From positions 152,434 through 216,433 of the forward strand of contig NZ_NGNS01000006.1 in NCBI RefSeq assembly GCF_002165625.1: a DNA stretch of 64,000 nt, read 5' to 3'. Under the pieces are notes generated by a model. It was not told the DNA's origin, ran no database searches, and was given only the letters and a program-made list of their open reading frames with translations. Source of the DNA: Neiella marina. GTDB taxonomy: Bacteria; Pseudomonadota; Gammaproteobacteria; Enterobacterales; Neiellaceae. The position numbers and the translations under genes are program-made. Positions within the stretch are counted from its first letter, which is position 1, and every line of letters starts with the position of its first letter. Shown here piece after piece: positions 49,170-58,474 of this stretch.

Positions 49170-50078
49170 ATGAAGTTAGAGGACATGGAACTGTTTGTTT
49201 TGGTCGCCGAGCTGGGTAGTTTTACCAAGGCTGGTGATTATTGCGATATGCCTAAAAGCACGGTCAGTCGGCGAGTCAAAGAACTCGAAGACAGTCTCAA
49301 AGTTCGGCTGTTAAACCGCACCACTCGAGCACTTCATCTGACTCAACAAGGTGAAGTTTTTTATCAACGAGCAAAAACCATTCTTGATGATATCGCGCGT
49401 ATTCAAAATGAGGTGGCGACAGAGCAAGCAACTGCTTCTGGCCGTATTACCGTGTACGCTCCGTCATTGCTATTTCACGTGTTCGCCCGTTGGGTGACCC
49501 AATTTCGAAAGGACTTCCCCAACATATCCCTTGAACTGTTGTCGCGCGACGACAATGCGCCATTGGCAGATGACAAGCGCTTCGACCTACTGTTTCAGGC
49601 TGGCACATTAGAAGATTCCAGTTTAATTGCAAAAAAGATCTGTGACATTCCCGGCGGTTACTACGCCAGTCCAGACTATCTAGCGCAGGCCGGCACGCCA
49701 GAGACCCCGAACGATTTGGTCAACCATGACATTCTGTTTCGTGAACTCGTTCACGGCGAAGAGCCCAAGTGGCAGTTCAAAGATCAGGACAGTGAGTACA
49801 TCGTTCAATTAGAGCCCAGTGTCATCACAGACTCGCCCCAAGGTTTATTGGCACTGGCCAAAAGTGGCGCGGGTATCTCTAGGCTTTCTGATATTCACGC
49901 TAGGGAACCGTTGGAAAACGGTGAATTGGTTCAGTTGTTTGATGGCCGCTACAAAATGCAAGTGCCGATCTACGCCCTCTACCCCTCGCGGCGCTACATG
50001 CCTGAACGCGTTCGTCTACTGCTGCAGTTTTTGGAAACCGAGCTTCCCAAAGCAGTCAATCAACTGCTAAGCCGATAG
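49170..50078 (+). CDS. LysR-family regulator
   Basis: 302 aa from ATG 49170 (AAAGG 9 bases upstream; a TTG at 49149 opens the frame). N-terminal winged helix: MELFVLVAELGSFTKAGDYCDMPKSTVSRRVKELE in parts, with LLNRTTRALHLTQQG; then a periplasmic-binding-like effector domain. The S-T-V-S-R-R-V-K-x-L-E helix and NRTTR wing resemble the CrgA-like subgroup. Target unknown; no divergent partner, since the upstream gene runs the same way. Confidence 0.85.
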   Translation: MKLEDMELFVLVAELGSFTKAGDYCDMPKSTVSRRVKELEDSLKVRLLNRTTRALHLTQQGEVFYQRAKTILDDIARIQNEVATEQATASGRITVYAPSLLFHVFARWVTQFRKDFPNISLELLSRDDNAPLADDKRFDLLFQAGTLEDSSLIAKKICDIPGGYYASPDYLAQAGTPETPNDLVNHDILFRELVHGEEPKWQFKDQDSEYIVQLEPSVITDSPQGLLALAKSGAGISRLSDIHAREPLENGELVQLFDGRYKMQVPIYALYPSRRYMPERVRLLLQFLETELPKAVNQLLSR

Positions 50079-50099
50079 ACGCTTTGGGGTTCGCCTTGG

Positions 50100-50369
50100 C
50101 TAGCCAATGAGTTTAGACAGGTTGATTTGCTGGGCATCGATCAGTGGCTGTTGCAATTGGTCTATGTAGCAGCTCGCCGCCGCTGTTAACTCAACGCTCT
50201 GGGCACTTGAGTCGACCCGCAACCAAACCCCAGGAGCCGTGAGGTCTAGCTCTCGTAGCATGGCAAATGCCGCCTCCCGACCAATGGCTCTATTGGCAGC
50301 TAACCCATCGACACAGCCTGCCTCCGCGAAATCAGCCAGTAATTGGATGGCGGCGATACTAAGCATCAT
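50100..50369 (-). CDS. Small hypothetical protein
   Basis: 89 aa from the ATG at 50369 with GGAGG 8 bases upstream; the frame is open to an ATG at 50441 (113 aa). Helical, alanine-rich (MMLSIAAIQLLADFAEAG, REAAFAMLRELDL, then VELTAAASCYIDQL). Resembles a small cytoplasmic helical or winged-helix fold (AAIQLLADFAEAGCVDG then REAAFAMLREL ... APGVWLRVDSS could be Rrf2-like) but too weakly to name. Convergent with the LysR gene, downstream of hrpB. Confidence 0.5.
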   Translation of the reverse strand: MMLSIAAIQLLADFAEAGCVDGLAANRAIGREAAFAMLRELDLTAPGVWLRVDSSAQSVELTAAASCYIDQLQQPLIDAQQINLSKLIG

Positions 50370-50587
50370 AGCTTGAGCCTCCATTGGTCGAAGGATAAAA
50401 GCTGGCCCCATATTGATACCAGACCGACATTTTGAGCCCATGATTTATTGACATAACAAACTTCCCTACCCTAATTGTTGATTGCAGAAAGCAAATGGTA
50501 GGTAGCCCGCTTAGTTTGAGAAATAGCCATCGATAGGAAGCAGTGTTGCAACCACTGCAACAATCAAATGAACTCAATCTAACGGAA

Positions 50588-53050
50588 TTACAAGTGGCGT
50601 TTAGTTTTTCGAGTCGGTTCGGTATTAGCCGGATCATCAGGCCACAGGTGTTTGGGATAGCGCCCTTTCATTTCTTTTTGTACTTCCCGGTAAGAGCCTT
50701 GCCAAAACTGCGGCAGATCCTGGGTTAACTGCACCGGGCGCTTAGCCGGCGATAGCAGCTCAAAAGCTAGCGGACAATGACCATCGGCTAGCAACACTTG
50801 TTCATTGAAACCATACATTTCTTGCATCGGAACAGCGACTTTAGCACCACCATTGTCATCATAGACAATTGCCACTTGGCGGCCCAAGGGCGTGGTAAAG
50901 GATGTCGGTAAGGTTCGATCAAGCTGTTGTGAGGGCTCATAACCTAAGTAAGCTCGCAACAGTTGCAGCAAATCTAGTTGTTGCAGCTCTTTATGGCTCC
51001 GAATACCGGGCAGGTAAGGCAACAACCATTGTTCGACCGTATTTAACAACGCTGCTTCGGTGAAATCAGTCCAACAATCAGCACCAGAAACTTGCCATTG
51101 CTTAGCCAATATTACTCGCTGCTTAAAGTTGTTGGCGGCATTAGACCAATTCAGCACACTAAGACCTTTTCGCCGGACCCACTGACACAAAGCGGCTCCT
51201 AGCTGATCGCTAGCAATGTCGCGCAATGGCTTACTAGTCAACATCAACCGGCCTAGCTTTTGTTCGCTGCGACCGATCACCCGACCTTTGCTATCATCCC
51301 AGTCAACCACATCTTGTTGTTTAATAAATTCGCCCAATTGTTGCTGAATGGACTGTGGGTCGATAGCAATAGCGGCTCGAATCCAACTATCGGCATGGTA
51401 TTCACTGAGTTGGTGCTGCAGTATTAGTAGCCATTTCGCCCGCTGCAACGGATCATCAGCGGCCAGTTGCACGCCAATACCATCACTGGTGCTGTAACTG
51501 TTGTTGTGTCGCTGCTTAGCAACTCGATCGGGAAAGGCTCTTAACAACAAACCCTCGAGCCCGTCAGTCGAGGGTTTAGCGGGCCATTGTCGGCCTCCAG
51601 CACGCTTGAACCAGAGCCTTGCCTGCTTAGTGACTGCCCCGCTTGCTGTCAGAGTTGGCTCGAGCCGCGATAAAAACTCCACAGTTCGAGTGGCGCGCTG
51701 CTCTAACAAGGCGGCACAACAGCAAGCCGTTGCCAACAACTCGTCACCTTGCTCAGCGCCGAGCACTAGCAAATGGGCTAACCGTGGTGCCAAACCAAGT
51801 TGCAGCATAGCGCGACCATGATTGTTGATACTCCCCTGCCGATCCACCGCTCCGAGCCACTGCAGTTGTTGTTGAGCATGCTGCCATAAACCGCTATTAG
51901 GCATCGTTAGCCAAGTTAATTGGTCCAATTCAGTCACGCCCCACTGGGCCAGCTCCAATGCCAATTGAGTGAGCTCGGTATAGCTAACTTCCGGAACAAT
52001 TGCGGGCTCAAAACTCTGTTGTTGCTGCTCACTCCACAATCGATAGCAGTGTCCTTCGGTCACCCGGCCCGCACGGCCGGCACGTTGTTGAGCAGAAGCG
52101 CGGCTGATTTGTCGAGTTTCCAAACGACCGGCATTGGCACTGCTGACAAAGCGCATCGAACGTTCGAAACCACTATCAACCACAGTTCGAACTCGCGGCA
52201 AGGTAATCGAGGTCTCGGCAATATTAGTCGCAACAATAACGCGTCGCCGTTGCCCCGGTAGAAAGATCCGTTGTTGTTCCGTGTGGGACAGGTCGCCATA
52301 AAGCGGCAGCCAATCGAAACGTTGACCCAACTCCGATTGTTGCTCGGCCCAATCAATAATCTGCCTGATTTCCCGTAAGCCAGGGACAAATACCAACACA
52401 TCACCATCAGACTGTTCGCTGAGCGCTTGTTTCAGCAACTCGAAGCATTGTGGCAGCCACGGTTGATGGCTATCGCGCTTGCGATGATGAAGATGAACGG
52501 GAAACTGCCTACCGTCACAACCGATTAATTCAGCCTTGGGCAAGCAGCGCTGAAAGGCTTCAACGTCCAAAGTTGCCGACATCATCAGCAAACGTAGGTC
52601 TTCTCGCAGGCCCTGCTGAGCATCGAGGCATAACGCAAATGCCAAATCAGCGTTGAGATTGCGTTCGTGACATTCATCAAAAATGATTAAATTGTAATCA
52701 CTCAATTCCGGGTCATGTTGCAACAACCGAGTGAGAATTCCTTCGGTGACAACCATCAGCCGAGTTGCCGCAGATTGCTTTTTTTGTTGCCGAATGTGGT
52801 AGCCAATCGTGTCGCCGACTGATTCCCCCAATTGTTCTGCCATGTACTGCGCAACGGATGTCGCAGCGAGCCTTCTAGGCTCTAGCATAATAATTTTTTT
52901 ATCTTTAAATTCAGTGCGTTGAATCAACAGCAGAGGAAGCAAGGTGGACTTACCAGATCCGGTTGGCGCAGTGACGATAACATCGCAATCAGCGCTAATA
53001 GCCTGACCAATCTGGTCGGCAATTTGGGCTACGGGGAGATCAGTATTCAT
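50588..53050 (-). CDS. hrpB: ATP-dependent RNA helicase HrpB
   Basis: 820 aa from ATG 53050 (E. coli 809). The frame extends to an ATG at 53107, but that would add a hydrophobic N-terminus unlike HrpB. Neither start has a clear ribosome site. DExH helicase: Walker A APTGSGKST, DECH box (FDECHERN), SAT (MMSATLD), and QRAGRAGRVTEG. Role in mRNA processing in some relatives; E. coli null has little phenotype. C-terminal HrpB domain present. Confidence 0.93.
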   Translation of the reverse strand: MNTDLPVAQIADQIGQAISADCDVIVTAPTGSGKSTLLPLLLIQRTEFKDKKIIMLEPRRLAATSVAQYMAEQLGESVGDTIGYHIRQQKKQSAATRLMVVTEGILTRLLQHDPELSDYNLIIFDECHERNLNADLAFALCLDAQQGLREDLRLLMMSATLDVEAFQRCLPKAELIGCDGRQFPVHLHHRKRDSHQPWLPQCFELLKQALSEQSDGDVLVFVPGLREIRQIIDWAEQQSELGQRFDWLPLYGDLSHTEQQRIFLPGQRRRVIVATNIAETSITLPRVRTVVDSGFERSMRFVSSANAGRLETRQISRASAQQRAGRAGRVTEGHCYRLWSEQQQQSFEPAIVPEVSYTELTQLALELAQWGVTELDQLTWLTMPNSGLWQHAQQQLQWLGAVDRQGSINNHGRAMLQLGLAPRLAHLLVLGAEQGDELLATACCCAALLEQRATRTVEFLSRLEPTLTASGAVTKQARLWFKRAGGRQWPAKPSTDGLEGLLLRAFPDRVAKQRHNNSYSTSDGIGVQLAADDPLQRAKWLLILQHQLSEYHADSWIRAAIAIDPQSIQQQLGEFIKQQDVVDWDDSKGRVIGRSEQKLGRLMLTSKPLRDIASDQLGAALCQWVRRKGLSVLNWSNAANNFKQRVILAKQWQVSGADCWTDFTEAALLNTVEQWLLPYLPGIRSHKELQQLDLLQLLRAYLGYEPSQQLDRTLPTSFTTPLGRQVAIVYDDNGGAKVAVPMQEMYGFNEQVLLADGHCPLAFELLSPAKRPVQLTQDLPQFWQGSYREVQKEMKGRYPKHLWPDDPANTEPTRKTKRHL

Positions 53051-53160
53051 GATAAAAAAGCTGGCAAAACCAATGACTAGTCTAAGGATAGGAAGGCCAA
53101 AAGTCATCGCTAAAGCAGTTTATTAACGATTAATAATGGCTTTCTAACCGCAAATACACA

Positions 53161-53188
53161 TTGACGCGCCCCGCTAGCCTCTTATAAT
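53161..53188 (+). promoter_or_regulatory. Promoter of the cold-shock gene
   Basis: TTGACG (53161-53166), 16 bases, TATAAT (53183-53188), a near-consensus sigma-70 promoter. A transcript would start near 53195. Confidence 0.75.
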
Positions 53189-53194
53189 CGGACT

Positions 53195-53360
53195 TGCTTG
53201 ATTGTCTGCCTGATATTTATGCACCAAACTGCGATGGACCGTTGGCGTACCTCTTGATGGACCTTACGCCCTTCGTAAATTGAAAATAAGTACCAAGAGC
53301 AATATTTCAGCACCACGCCGCAAGGCACCAATTTTTATCGAAGAGTTTAAAGGACATCCC
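53195..53360 (+). promoter_or_regulatory. Long 5' leader of the cold-shock gene
   Basis: About 165 transcribed, untranslated bases between the promoter and ATG 53361, similar in length to the cspA leader (159 nt) that acts as an RNA thermosensor in E. coli. A spurious open frame from 53280 runs into the gene. No fold was computed. Confidence 0.5.
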
Positions 53361-53570
53361 ATGTCAGAAATCAAAACCGGCACCGTCAAGTGGTTCAATG
53401 AATCAAAAGGCTTTGGCTTTATTGAACAAGAAGGCGGCCCAGACGTATTCGCTCACTTCAGCGCTATTAAAGGCACCGGTTTCAAAACCCTAGCCGAAGG
53501 CCAGAAAGTTCAGTTCACAGTAACTCAAGGCCAAAAAGGTCCTCAAGCTGAGAACATCGAAGCTCTGTAA
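53361..53570 (+). CDS. Cold-shock protein, CspA family
   Basis: 69 aa from ATG 53361 with AAAGGA 7 bases upstream; the frame opens earlier at 53280, but the family begins at [13 protein letters not shown]. Single OB-fold with RNP1 (KGFGFI) and RNP2 (VFAHFS). An RNA chaperone that melts mRNA structure. A paralogue letter (cspA, C, D, E) cannot be set. Own promoter and terminator, so monocistronic. Confidence 0.95.
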   Translation: MSEIKTGTVKWFNESKGFGFIEQEGGPDVFAHFSAIKGTGFKTLAEGQKVQFTVTQGQKGPQAENIEAL

Positions 53571-53598
53571 TTTGCCGGTCCGCAAATCGCAAAAATGC

Positions 53599-53631
53599 CA
53601 AAAAACGAGGTCAACACGACCTCGTTTTTTT
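53599..53631 (+). terminator. Terminator after the cold-shock gene
   Basis: CGAGGTC, loop AACAC, GACCTCG (53606-53612, 53618-53624), with A-run before and T-run after. Confidence 0.88.
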
Positions 53632-53692
53632 ATGGCCACCTTGTTAGTCATTCACTAAACTTATCGCCATCATCTAACTCGTTGGAATATCC

Positions 53693-54151
53693 ATGAAAAT
53701 CACTTTTACCGGCGTTATCGCTGGGATGGCTCTTGCCTTTGTTTGTTTTGTCGGCGCGAGCCGCATCGCAGTAGACAGTTTGGTGTCTGGAGTCGGTACC
53801 AGCCAAGTTGAAACCCTGCTAAAAGATATTCGTCATAAGCTGGCAATGAAACAGGCGCTGGATCAAGGCCAGCTTGGTGATATACAGCAAATGCTAGTCA
53901 CTGATCTTGCGCGAGATCTAGACGAACTCAGAGGCTTTCGCTCCTATGCTTCCGATCCAAGAAAAGCCGATATTGATAAAGCCTTTGTCGATATTGTTAG
54001 TTATCGTCAAACGTTAACAGCGGCCAACTCCAGCGCCGTCAGTCGCAGCAGTTGGCAAGCCCAAAATATCGAAGCCCTGCTTGGACCAATTGAGCAAGCC
54101 CTGCTCAAACAACAACAAGCTAAAGCAGCACAACAACCAGAGCAACCGTAG
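53693..54151 (+). CDS. Hypothetical exported or membrane-anchored protein
   Basis: 152 aa. N-terminal hydrophobic segment (about 5-22: FTGVIAGMALAFVCFVGA) as anchor or signal. The rest is helical and polar, including LLKDIRHKLAMKQALDQGQLGDIQQMLVTDLARDL in parts, and a Gln/Ala-rich tail. No family recognised. Twelve bases before thpR, so perhaps co-transcribed. Confidence 0.6.
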   Translation: MKITFTGVIAGMALAFVCFVGASRIAVDSLVSGVGTSQVETLLKDIRHKLAMKQALDQGQLGDIQQMLVTDLARDLDELRGFRSYASDPRKADIDKAFVDIVSYRQTLTAANSSAVSRSSWQAQNIEALLGPIEQALLKQQQAKAAQQPEQP

Positions 54152-54162
54152 GCGCAGTAACC

Positions 54163-54681
54163 TTGTTTCGCCGCCTTTTTGTCGCCGTTTCGGTACCCAA
54201 ATCGGTGCAGCAACGCATCAGTCGTTGGCAACTGCAATATGCGCCTATTGGGAGTCGGCCAATTGCGGCGGAAAATTTGCACCTGACACTGGCATTCCTT
54301 GGCAACTGCGACGATGACTCAGAGCAACGGTTGTGCCAGCGACTCAATGACATTAGCGCAAGTGGCTGGCAACAGACACTCGATACCACAGGGTGGTTCG
54401 CCAAACCAGCCATTGGTTATCTGGCCCCAACCAAAGCCAGTAATCACTTGCTGACGCTTCACGAGCAGGTAAAACGATGTGCCGAGAAAGAAGCAATGGT
54501 ACTCCCCTGCCATCAGTTTGTTCCCCATGTCAGCGTGTTCCGTCACCACCAATATGGCCAGACATGGCGGCCGCCGCTAACACCCTTGAGCTGGCAGGTA
54601 ACCGACTTTCGTTTGTATCAATCTCATCAAGGTCAATACCACCAGCGGCAACAATGGCAACTGCATTCAATTCAAAGTTAG
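54163..54681 (+). CDS. thpR: RNA 2',3'-cyclic phosphodiesterase
   Basis: 172 aa (E. coli ThpR, formerly LigT, 176). 2H phosphoesterase with two H-x-T/S motifs, H40-L-T42 and H122-V-S124. The likely start is TTG at 54163, because the family begins with R-L-F-x-A close to it and no ATG or GTG is available; the ribosome site is weak. Opens cyclic phosphates on RNA. Placed next to sfsA as in E. coli. Confidence 0.88.
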   Translation: MFRRLFVAVSVPKSVQQRISRWQLQYAPIGSRPIAAENLHLTLAFLGNCDDDSEQRLCQRLNDISASGWQQTLDTTGWFAKPAIGYLAPTKASNHLLTLHEQVKRCAEKEAMVLPCHQFVPHVSVFRHHQYGQTWRPPLTPLSWQVTDFRLYQSHQGQYHQRQQWQLHSIQS

Positions 54682-54691
54682 AGCACCATAG

Positions 54692-55387
54692 ATGAATTTG
54701 ATTCCGGCAACCTTAATCAAGCGTTACAAACGCTTTCTTGCAGACGTCATCCTCGACGATGGTAATGAGCTCACGGTTCATTGCCCAAACACTGGCTCAA
54801 TGAAAAACTGCGGCCAATCTGGCGATCGGATCTGGCTCAGCAAATCCGCTAATCCTAAGCGCAAGTATGCATACACTTGGGAATTAACCGAAACCTCCAG
54901 CGGTCATTTCATTTGTGTTAACACTCAACGTGCCAATCCAGCAGTCGCAGACGCTATTGCCAATGGCCAATTACCATCATTGGCTGGCTATAAGGCATTG
55001 CAACGAGAGATAAAATACGGCGACTCGAGTCGAGTGGACATACGGCTCAGCGACGGCCCCCAGGCTGACGTTTATGTTGAAGTAAAGTCTTGCACCCTGC
55101 TCGAAGCCGATGGCTGCGGCTATTTTCCTGATGCCGTCACGGCGAGAGGCCAGAAACACTTGCGTGAACTAATGGCAACGGTGGCTGAGGGCAAACGAGC
55201 GATGCTGATCTTTGCGGTCATGCATACCGGCATTAGTTCCGTCTATGCGGCAAAACACATCGATCCCAACTACGCCGAACTATTAACACAAGCAGCAAAC
55301 GCTGGTGTCGAAGTGTTAGCCTGCTATTTCCACATAAAGCCAGGTGGTATTACCTTTTGTCGCGCTGGCAACGCAGTTACAGCATAA
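54692..55387 (+). CDS. sfsA: DNA/RNA nuclease-like SfsA
   Basis: 231 aa (E. coli 234). N-terminal OB fold and C-terminal PD-(D/E)xK-like domain. Family motifs: LIKRYKRFLADV, CPNTGSM, DIRL, YVEVKSCTL (D/E-x-K core), and FPDAVTARGQKHLREL. Described as a regulator of maltose genes in E. coli, but the fold suggests a nuclease. Eleven bases after thpR. Confidence 0.93.
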   Translation: MNLIPATLIKRYKRFLADVILDDGNELTVHCPNTGSMKNCGQSGDRIWLSKSANPKRKYAYTWELTETSSGHFICVNTQRANPAVADAIANGQLPSLAGYKALQREIKYGDSSRVDIRLSDGPQADVYVEVKSCTLLEADGCGYFPDAVTARGQKHLRELMATVAEGKRAMLIFAVMHTGISSVYAAKHIDPNYAELLTQAANAGVEVLACYFHIKPGGITFCRAGNAVTA

Positions 55388-55601
55388 TGCTTGGGTCAAT
55401 CCCATCGGCTAGTGCGCCGAAAGCCAGAGCCCGCAAGCATCGGCGATCAGTCACTTTGTGAGCGCTTTTTTTTTCAGGGTCGAGGCCTTCACCTCATGTT
55501 AATAAAATGCGATTGCGACAGCGCCCTGATTCTGATATAGATAGCGCCCTATTGCTCTGGTTAAGGCCAGAGATGTCGTTGGATTTGAAGAGGTATGTAG
55601 C

Positions 55602-56051
55602 ATGCCAGAAACTAAAAAAGCCAGCTCACTGGGCGTATTAGCGCTGGCTGGCGTGAACCCGTACCAGCCGGGTGCGGACGAAGAGTACATGAATGAAGCC
55701 CAACAGGCTCACTTCCGCAAAATTCTCGAAGCTTGGCGCAACCAATTACGCGAAGAAGTTGATCGCACCATGTCTCACATGCAAGACGAAGCGGCTAACT
55801 TCCCTGATCCGGTGGATCGTGCTGCGCAAGAAGAAGAGTTCAGCCTTGAACTCCGTACTCGTGACCGTGAGCGTAAGCTGATCAAGAAGATCGAAAAAAC
55901 GCTGCAGAAAATTGAAGAAGACGAGTTTGGCTACTGCGATACTTGTGGTGTTGAGATTGGTATCCGCCGCCTTGAAGCGCGCCCAACCGCCGACCAGTGT
56001 ATCGACTGTAAAACTCTGGCTGAAATCAAAGAAAAACAACTGGTCGGCTAA
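55602..56051 (+). CDS. dksA: RNA polymerase-binding transcription factor DksA
   Basis: 149 aa (E. coli 151). Binds the RNA polymerase secondary channel and works with ppGpp. Coiled coil at about 33-105 with the tip acidic residues in D69-P-V-D72-R-A; zinc finger C112, C115, C133, C136. The region 55388-55601 ahead of it has a T9 run (55466-55474) preceded by only a weak hairpin, possibly ending sfsA. Ribosome site AGAGG. gluQ follows 30 bases on. Confidence 0.97.
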   Translation: MPETKKASSLGVLALAGVNPYQPGADEEYMNEAQQAHFRKILEAWRNQLREEVDRTMSHMQDEAANFPDPVDRAAQEEEFSLELRTRDRERKLIKKIEKTLQKIEEDEFGYCDTCGVEIGIRRLEARPTADQCIDCKTLAEIKEKQLVG

Positions 56052-56081
56052 TCTGTCACGATTAACCGATCATCTAATGCG

Positions 56082-56969
56082 ATGATCTCTCCAGCCCAAA
56101 CGCCGCGGCAGCCTAACTACCGCGGCCGTTTTGCACCGTCTCCTTCCGGCCCTCTACATTTTGGCTCGTTGCTCGCAGCTGTTGGCAGTTACCTTGACGC
56201 TAAAGCGCATCATGGCCAGTGGCTTGTTCGTATTGAGGACATTGACCCGCCAAGAGAGGTCGCTGGCGCCAGTGATGAAATTTTGCGTGCTTTGGAAGCC
56301 TTTGGTTTGCACTGGGACGAAGAGATTCGTTACCAAAGCAGCCGCTTGAACGACTTTCAATCGGCCATTGATATGCTGCTCAGTAACCAAGCGGCCTACT
56401 ATTGCGATTGCACTCGCAAGCGCATCAAAGCCATTGGTGGCCTTTATGATGGTCATTGCCGTGACCGCCAACTAAGCGCCAATCAATGCGCAGTGCGTTA
56501 TCGCTATGACAATGCAATTGAGCACTTTGAAGATTTACGCTTGGGGACGCAAACCAGTATCCCCGCCCAAGATTTTGTGATTAAACGTCGAGATGGCTTG
56601 ATTGCCTATCAGCTGGCTGTAGTGCTCGACGATATTGACCAAAGCATTACCCACATCGTTCGTGGCGTCGATCTGCTAGAAACAACCAGTTGTCAGTTGG
56701 CGCTTTATCGTCAATTCAACCAACCCGCTGGGCAATACTTACATTTGCCAATGGCGGTGGATGCCCATGGCAACAAACTAAGTAAACAAAATCATGCCCC
56801 GGCGATTAACTGGCGACAACCACAACAGCAACTCTGGCAGGCAATTGAAAGCCTTAATTTGAAACCTCCCGCGGCGCTACAAAATGAAGCGGTCGCAACC
56901 CAGCTCAGCTGGGCTGTTGACCATTGGGATCGCCGATTGCTCGCTAAAAACAACCAAGTTTTGACGTAA
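56082..56969 (+). CDS. gluQ: Glutamyl-Q tRNA(Asp) synthetase
   Basis: 295 aa (E. coli GluQ/YadB 308). A GluRS fragment that glutamylates queuosine in tRNA-Asp. N-terminal RFAPSPSGPLHFGSL (HIGH-like HFGSL), zinc Cys in YYCDCTRK and GHC, and KLSKQ as the KMSKS-like motif. Lacks the anticodon-binding domain, as expected. Usual dksA-gluQ linkage. Confidence 0.95.
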   Translation: MISPAQTPRQPNYRGRFAPSPSGPLHFGSLLAAVGSYLDAKAHHGQWLVRIEDIDPPREVAGASDEILRALEAFGLHWDEEIRYQSSRLNDFQSAIDMLLSNQAAYYCDCTRKRIKAIGGLYDGHCRDRQLSANQCAVRYRYDNAIEHFEDLRLGTQTSIPAQDFVIKRRDGLIAYQLAVVLDDIDQSITHIVRGVDLLETTSCQLALYRQFNQPAGQYLHLPMAVDAHGNKLSKQNHAPAINWRQPQQQLWQAIESLNLKPPAALQNEAVATQLSWAVDHWDRRLLAKNNQVLT

Positions 56970-57065
56970 AAACCGGAACTTACCGACGTTTTTGTGCTTT
57001 TCGTTCTATTTTTCTAACAGTTTGCTAAAATTGCGCTTCTTTTAACCTCGGACAACACTTTATTC

Positions 57066-58457
57066 ATGGTACTTAACCGCGTTCTTAATCTGTTTCGGCG
57101 CACTTCTGCGGGCGACAATGACGACCAATCGGGCCTTCACGCCACGGTGATCCCTCGTGCCGAGCACAATATTTCGCGCAAAGATATTTCTGCAAGTGCC
57201 ATCAAGGTGATGTATCGGCTACACAAAGCAGGCTATGAGGCCTACTTAGTGGGTGGCGGTGTTCGCGATTTACTACTCGGGCTATCGCCGAAAGATTTCG
57301 ACATTGTCACCGATGCCAAGCCCGAAGAAGTTAAAAAGCTCTTTCATAATTGCCGCTTAATTGGTCGTCGCTTTCGCTTAGCCCACATCATGTTCGGTCG
57401 CGAAATTATCGAAGTAGCGACCATGCGTGGCCATCATGATGAAGAAAAAGGCGGCCACATCTCTAAGCGCGATGCTAGCGGTATGATTGTTCGCGACAAC
57501 GTTTATGGCAGCATCGAAGAAGATGCCGAACGTCGCGACTTCAGTATCAATGCGTTGTATTACAGCATCGCTGATTACAGCATCCTTGATTTCGCCAATG
57601 GCGTTGATGCAATTGCCAAACGTCGCATTGAGATGATTGGTGATCCAGCGGCTCGCTATCGCGAAGATCCAGTAAGAATGCTCCGAGCCGTCAGATTTGC
57701 AACCAAGCTCGATATGACCATTGATGCCGCCACTGCAGAGCCAATTTACGAGCTAGCCGATACCCTCGGAGCGATTCCACCAGCCCGTCTATTTGATGAA
57801 ATGTGCAAACTGTTGTTGGCCGGCAAAGCTGAGCAAAACTTCGATATGTTGCGCGAGTTCGGCCTCTTCAACGTGCTGTTTCCTGAGTTGGGTGATTTTC
57901 TCGATGATGAAGCCACTGAGCAGGACCTTGATTTCATCCGCGGCGCGTTGCGCAATACTGATAGCCGAGTCAACAGTGACCAAAGCGTTACGCCAGCATT
58001 CATCTATGCCGCTTTGTTATGGCCGATGGTTGAGGCTAAAGCTCGCGAGCTAGGTACCGAATCGGAGCTAAGCGAGCAAGACGCGTTTCAGGTTGCCGCC
58101 AGTGAGACGCTGGATCGCCAGCAACAGCGCACCGCAGTGCCAAAACGCTTTACCTTAATGTCTCGAGATATTTGGACCTTGCAGTTCCGCCTACCCAAAC
58201 GCGGCGGTAAACGTGCTGAACGTTTGTCGACTCATCCTAAGATCCGCGCAGGCTTTGACTTTCTGCTACTGCGGAGCGAAGTCTATGGCGGTGAGCTAGT
58301 TGAATTAGCTAACTGGTGGCAGCAATTTTTGACCTCTACTGGCGACAAACGAAGCTCGATGGTCCGCGATGTATCTGGCCCAAAACGAGGAAACCGCCGC
58401 CGTCGGCCGCGTCGCAAACCACAAAACAAAACAGCTGCGCCTAAATCTGATTCTTAA
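57066..58457 (+). CDS. pcnB: Poly(A) polymerase I
   Basis: 463 aa (E. coli 465). Adds 3' poly(A) tails that promote RNA decay. Class II nucleotidyltransferase: AYLVGGGVRDLLLG, KDFDIVTDAKP (two catalytic Asp), RRDFSINALYY, EDPVRMLRAVRFATK. C-terminal basic tail (RRRRPRRKPQNK) suits RNA binding. A T-rich stretch precedes it; no clear promoter or strong ribosome site. Confidence 0.96.
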   Translation: MVLNRVLNLFRRTSAGDNDDQSGLHATVIPRAEHNISRKDISASAIKVMYRLHKAGYEAYLVGGGVRDLLLGLSPKDFDIVTDAKPEEVKKLFHNCRLIGRRFRLAHIMFGREIIEVATMRGHHDEEKGGHISKRDASGMIVRDNVYGSIEEDAERRDFSINALYYSIADYSILDFANGVDAIAKRRIEMIGDPAARYREDPVRMLRAVRFATKLDMTIDAATAEPIYELADTLGAIPPARLFDEMCKLLLAGKAEQNFDMLREFGLFNVLFPELGDFLDDEATEQDLDFIRGALRNTDSRVNSDQSVTPAFIYAALLWPMVEAKARELGTESELSEQDAFQVAASETLDRQQQRTAVPKRFTLMSRDIWTLQFRLPKRGGKRAERLSTHPKIRAGFDFLLLRSEVYGGELVELANWWQQFLTSTGDKRSSMVRDVSGPKRGNRRRRPRRKPQNKTAAPKSDS

Positions 58458-58474
58458 AAATCGTCGGAGCAACT

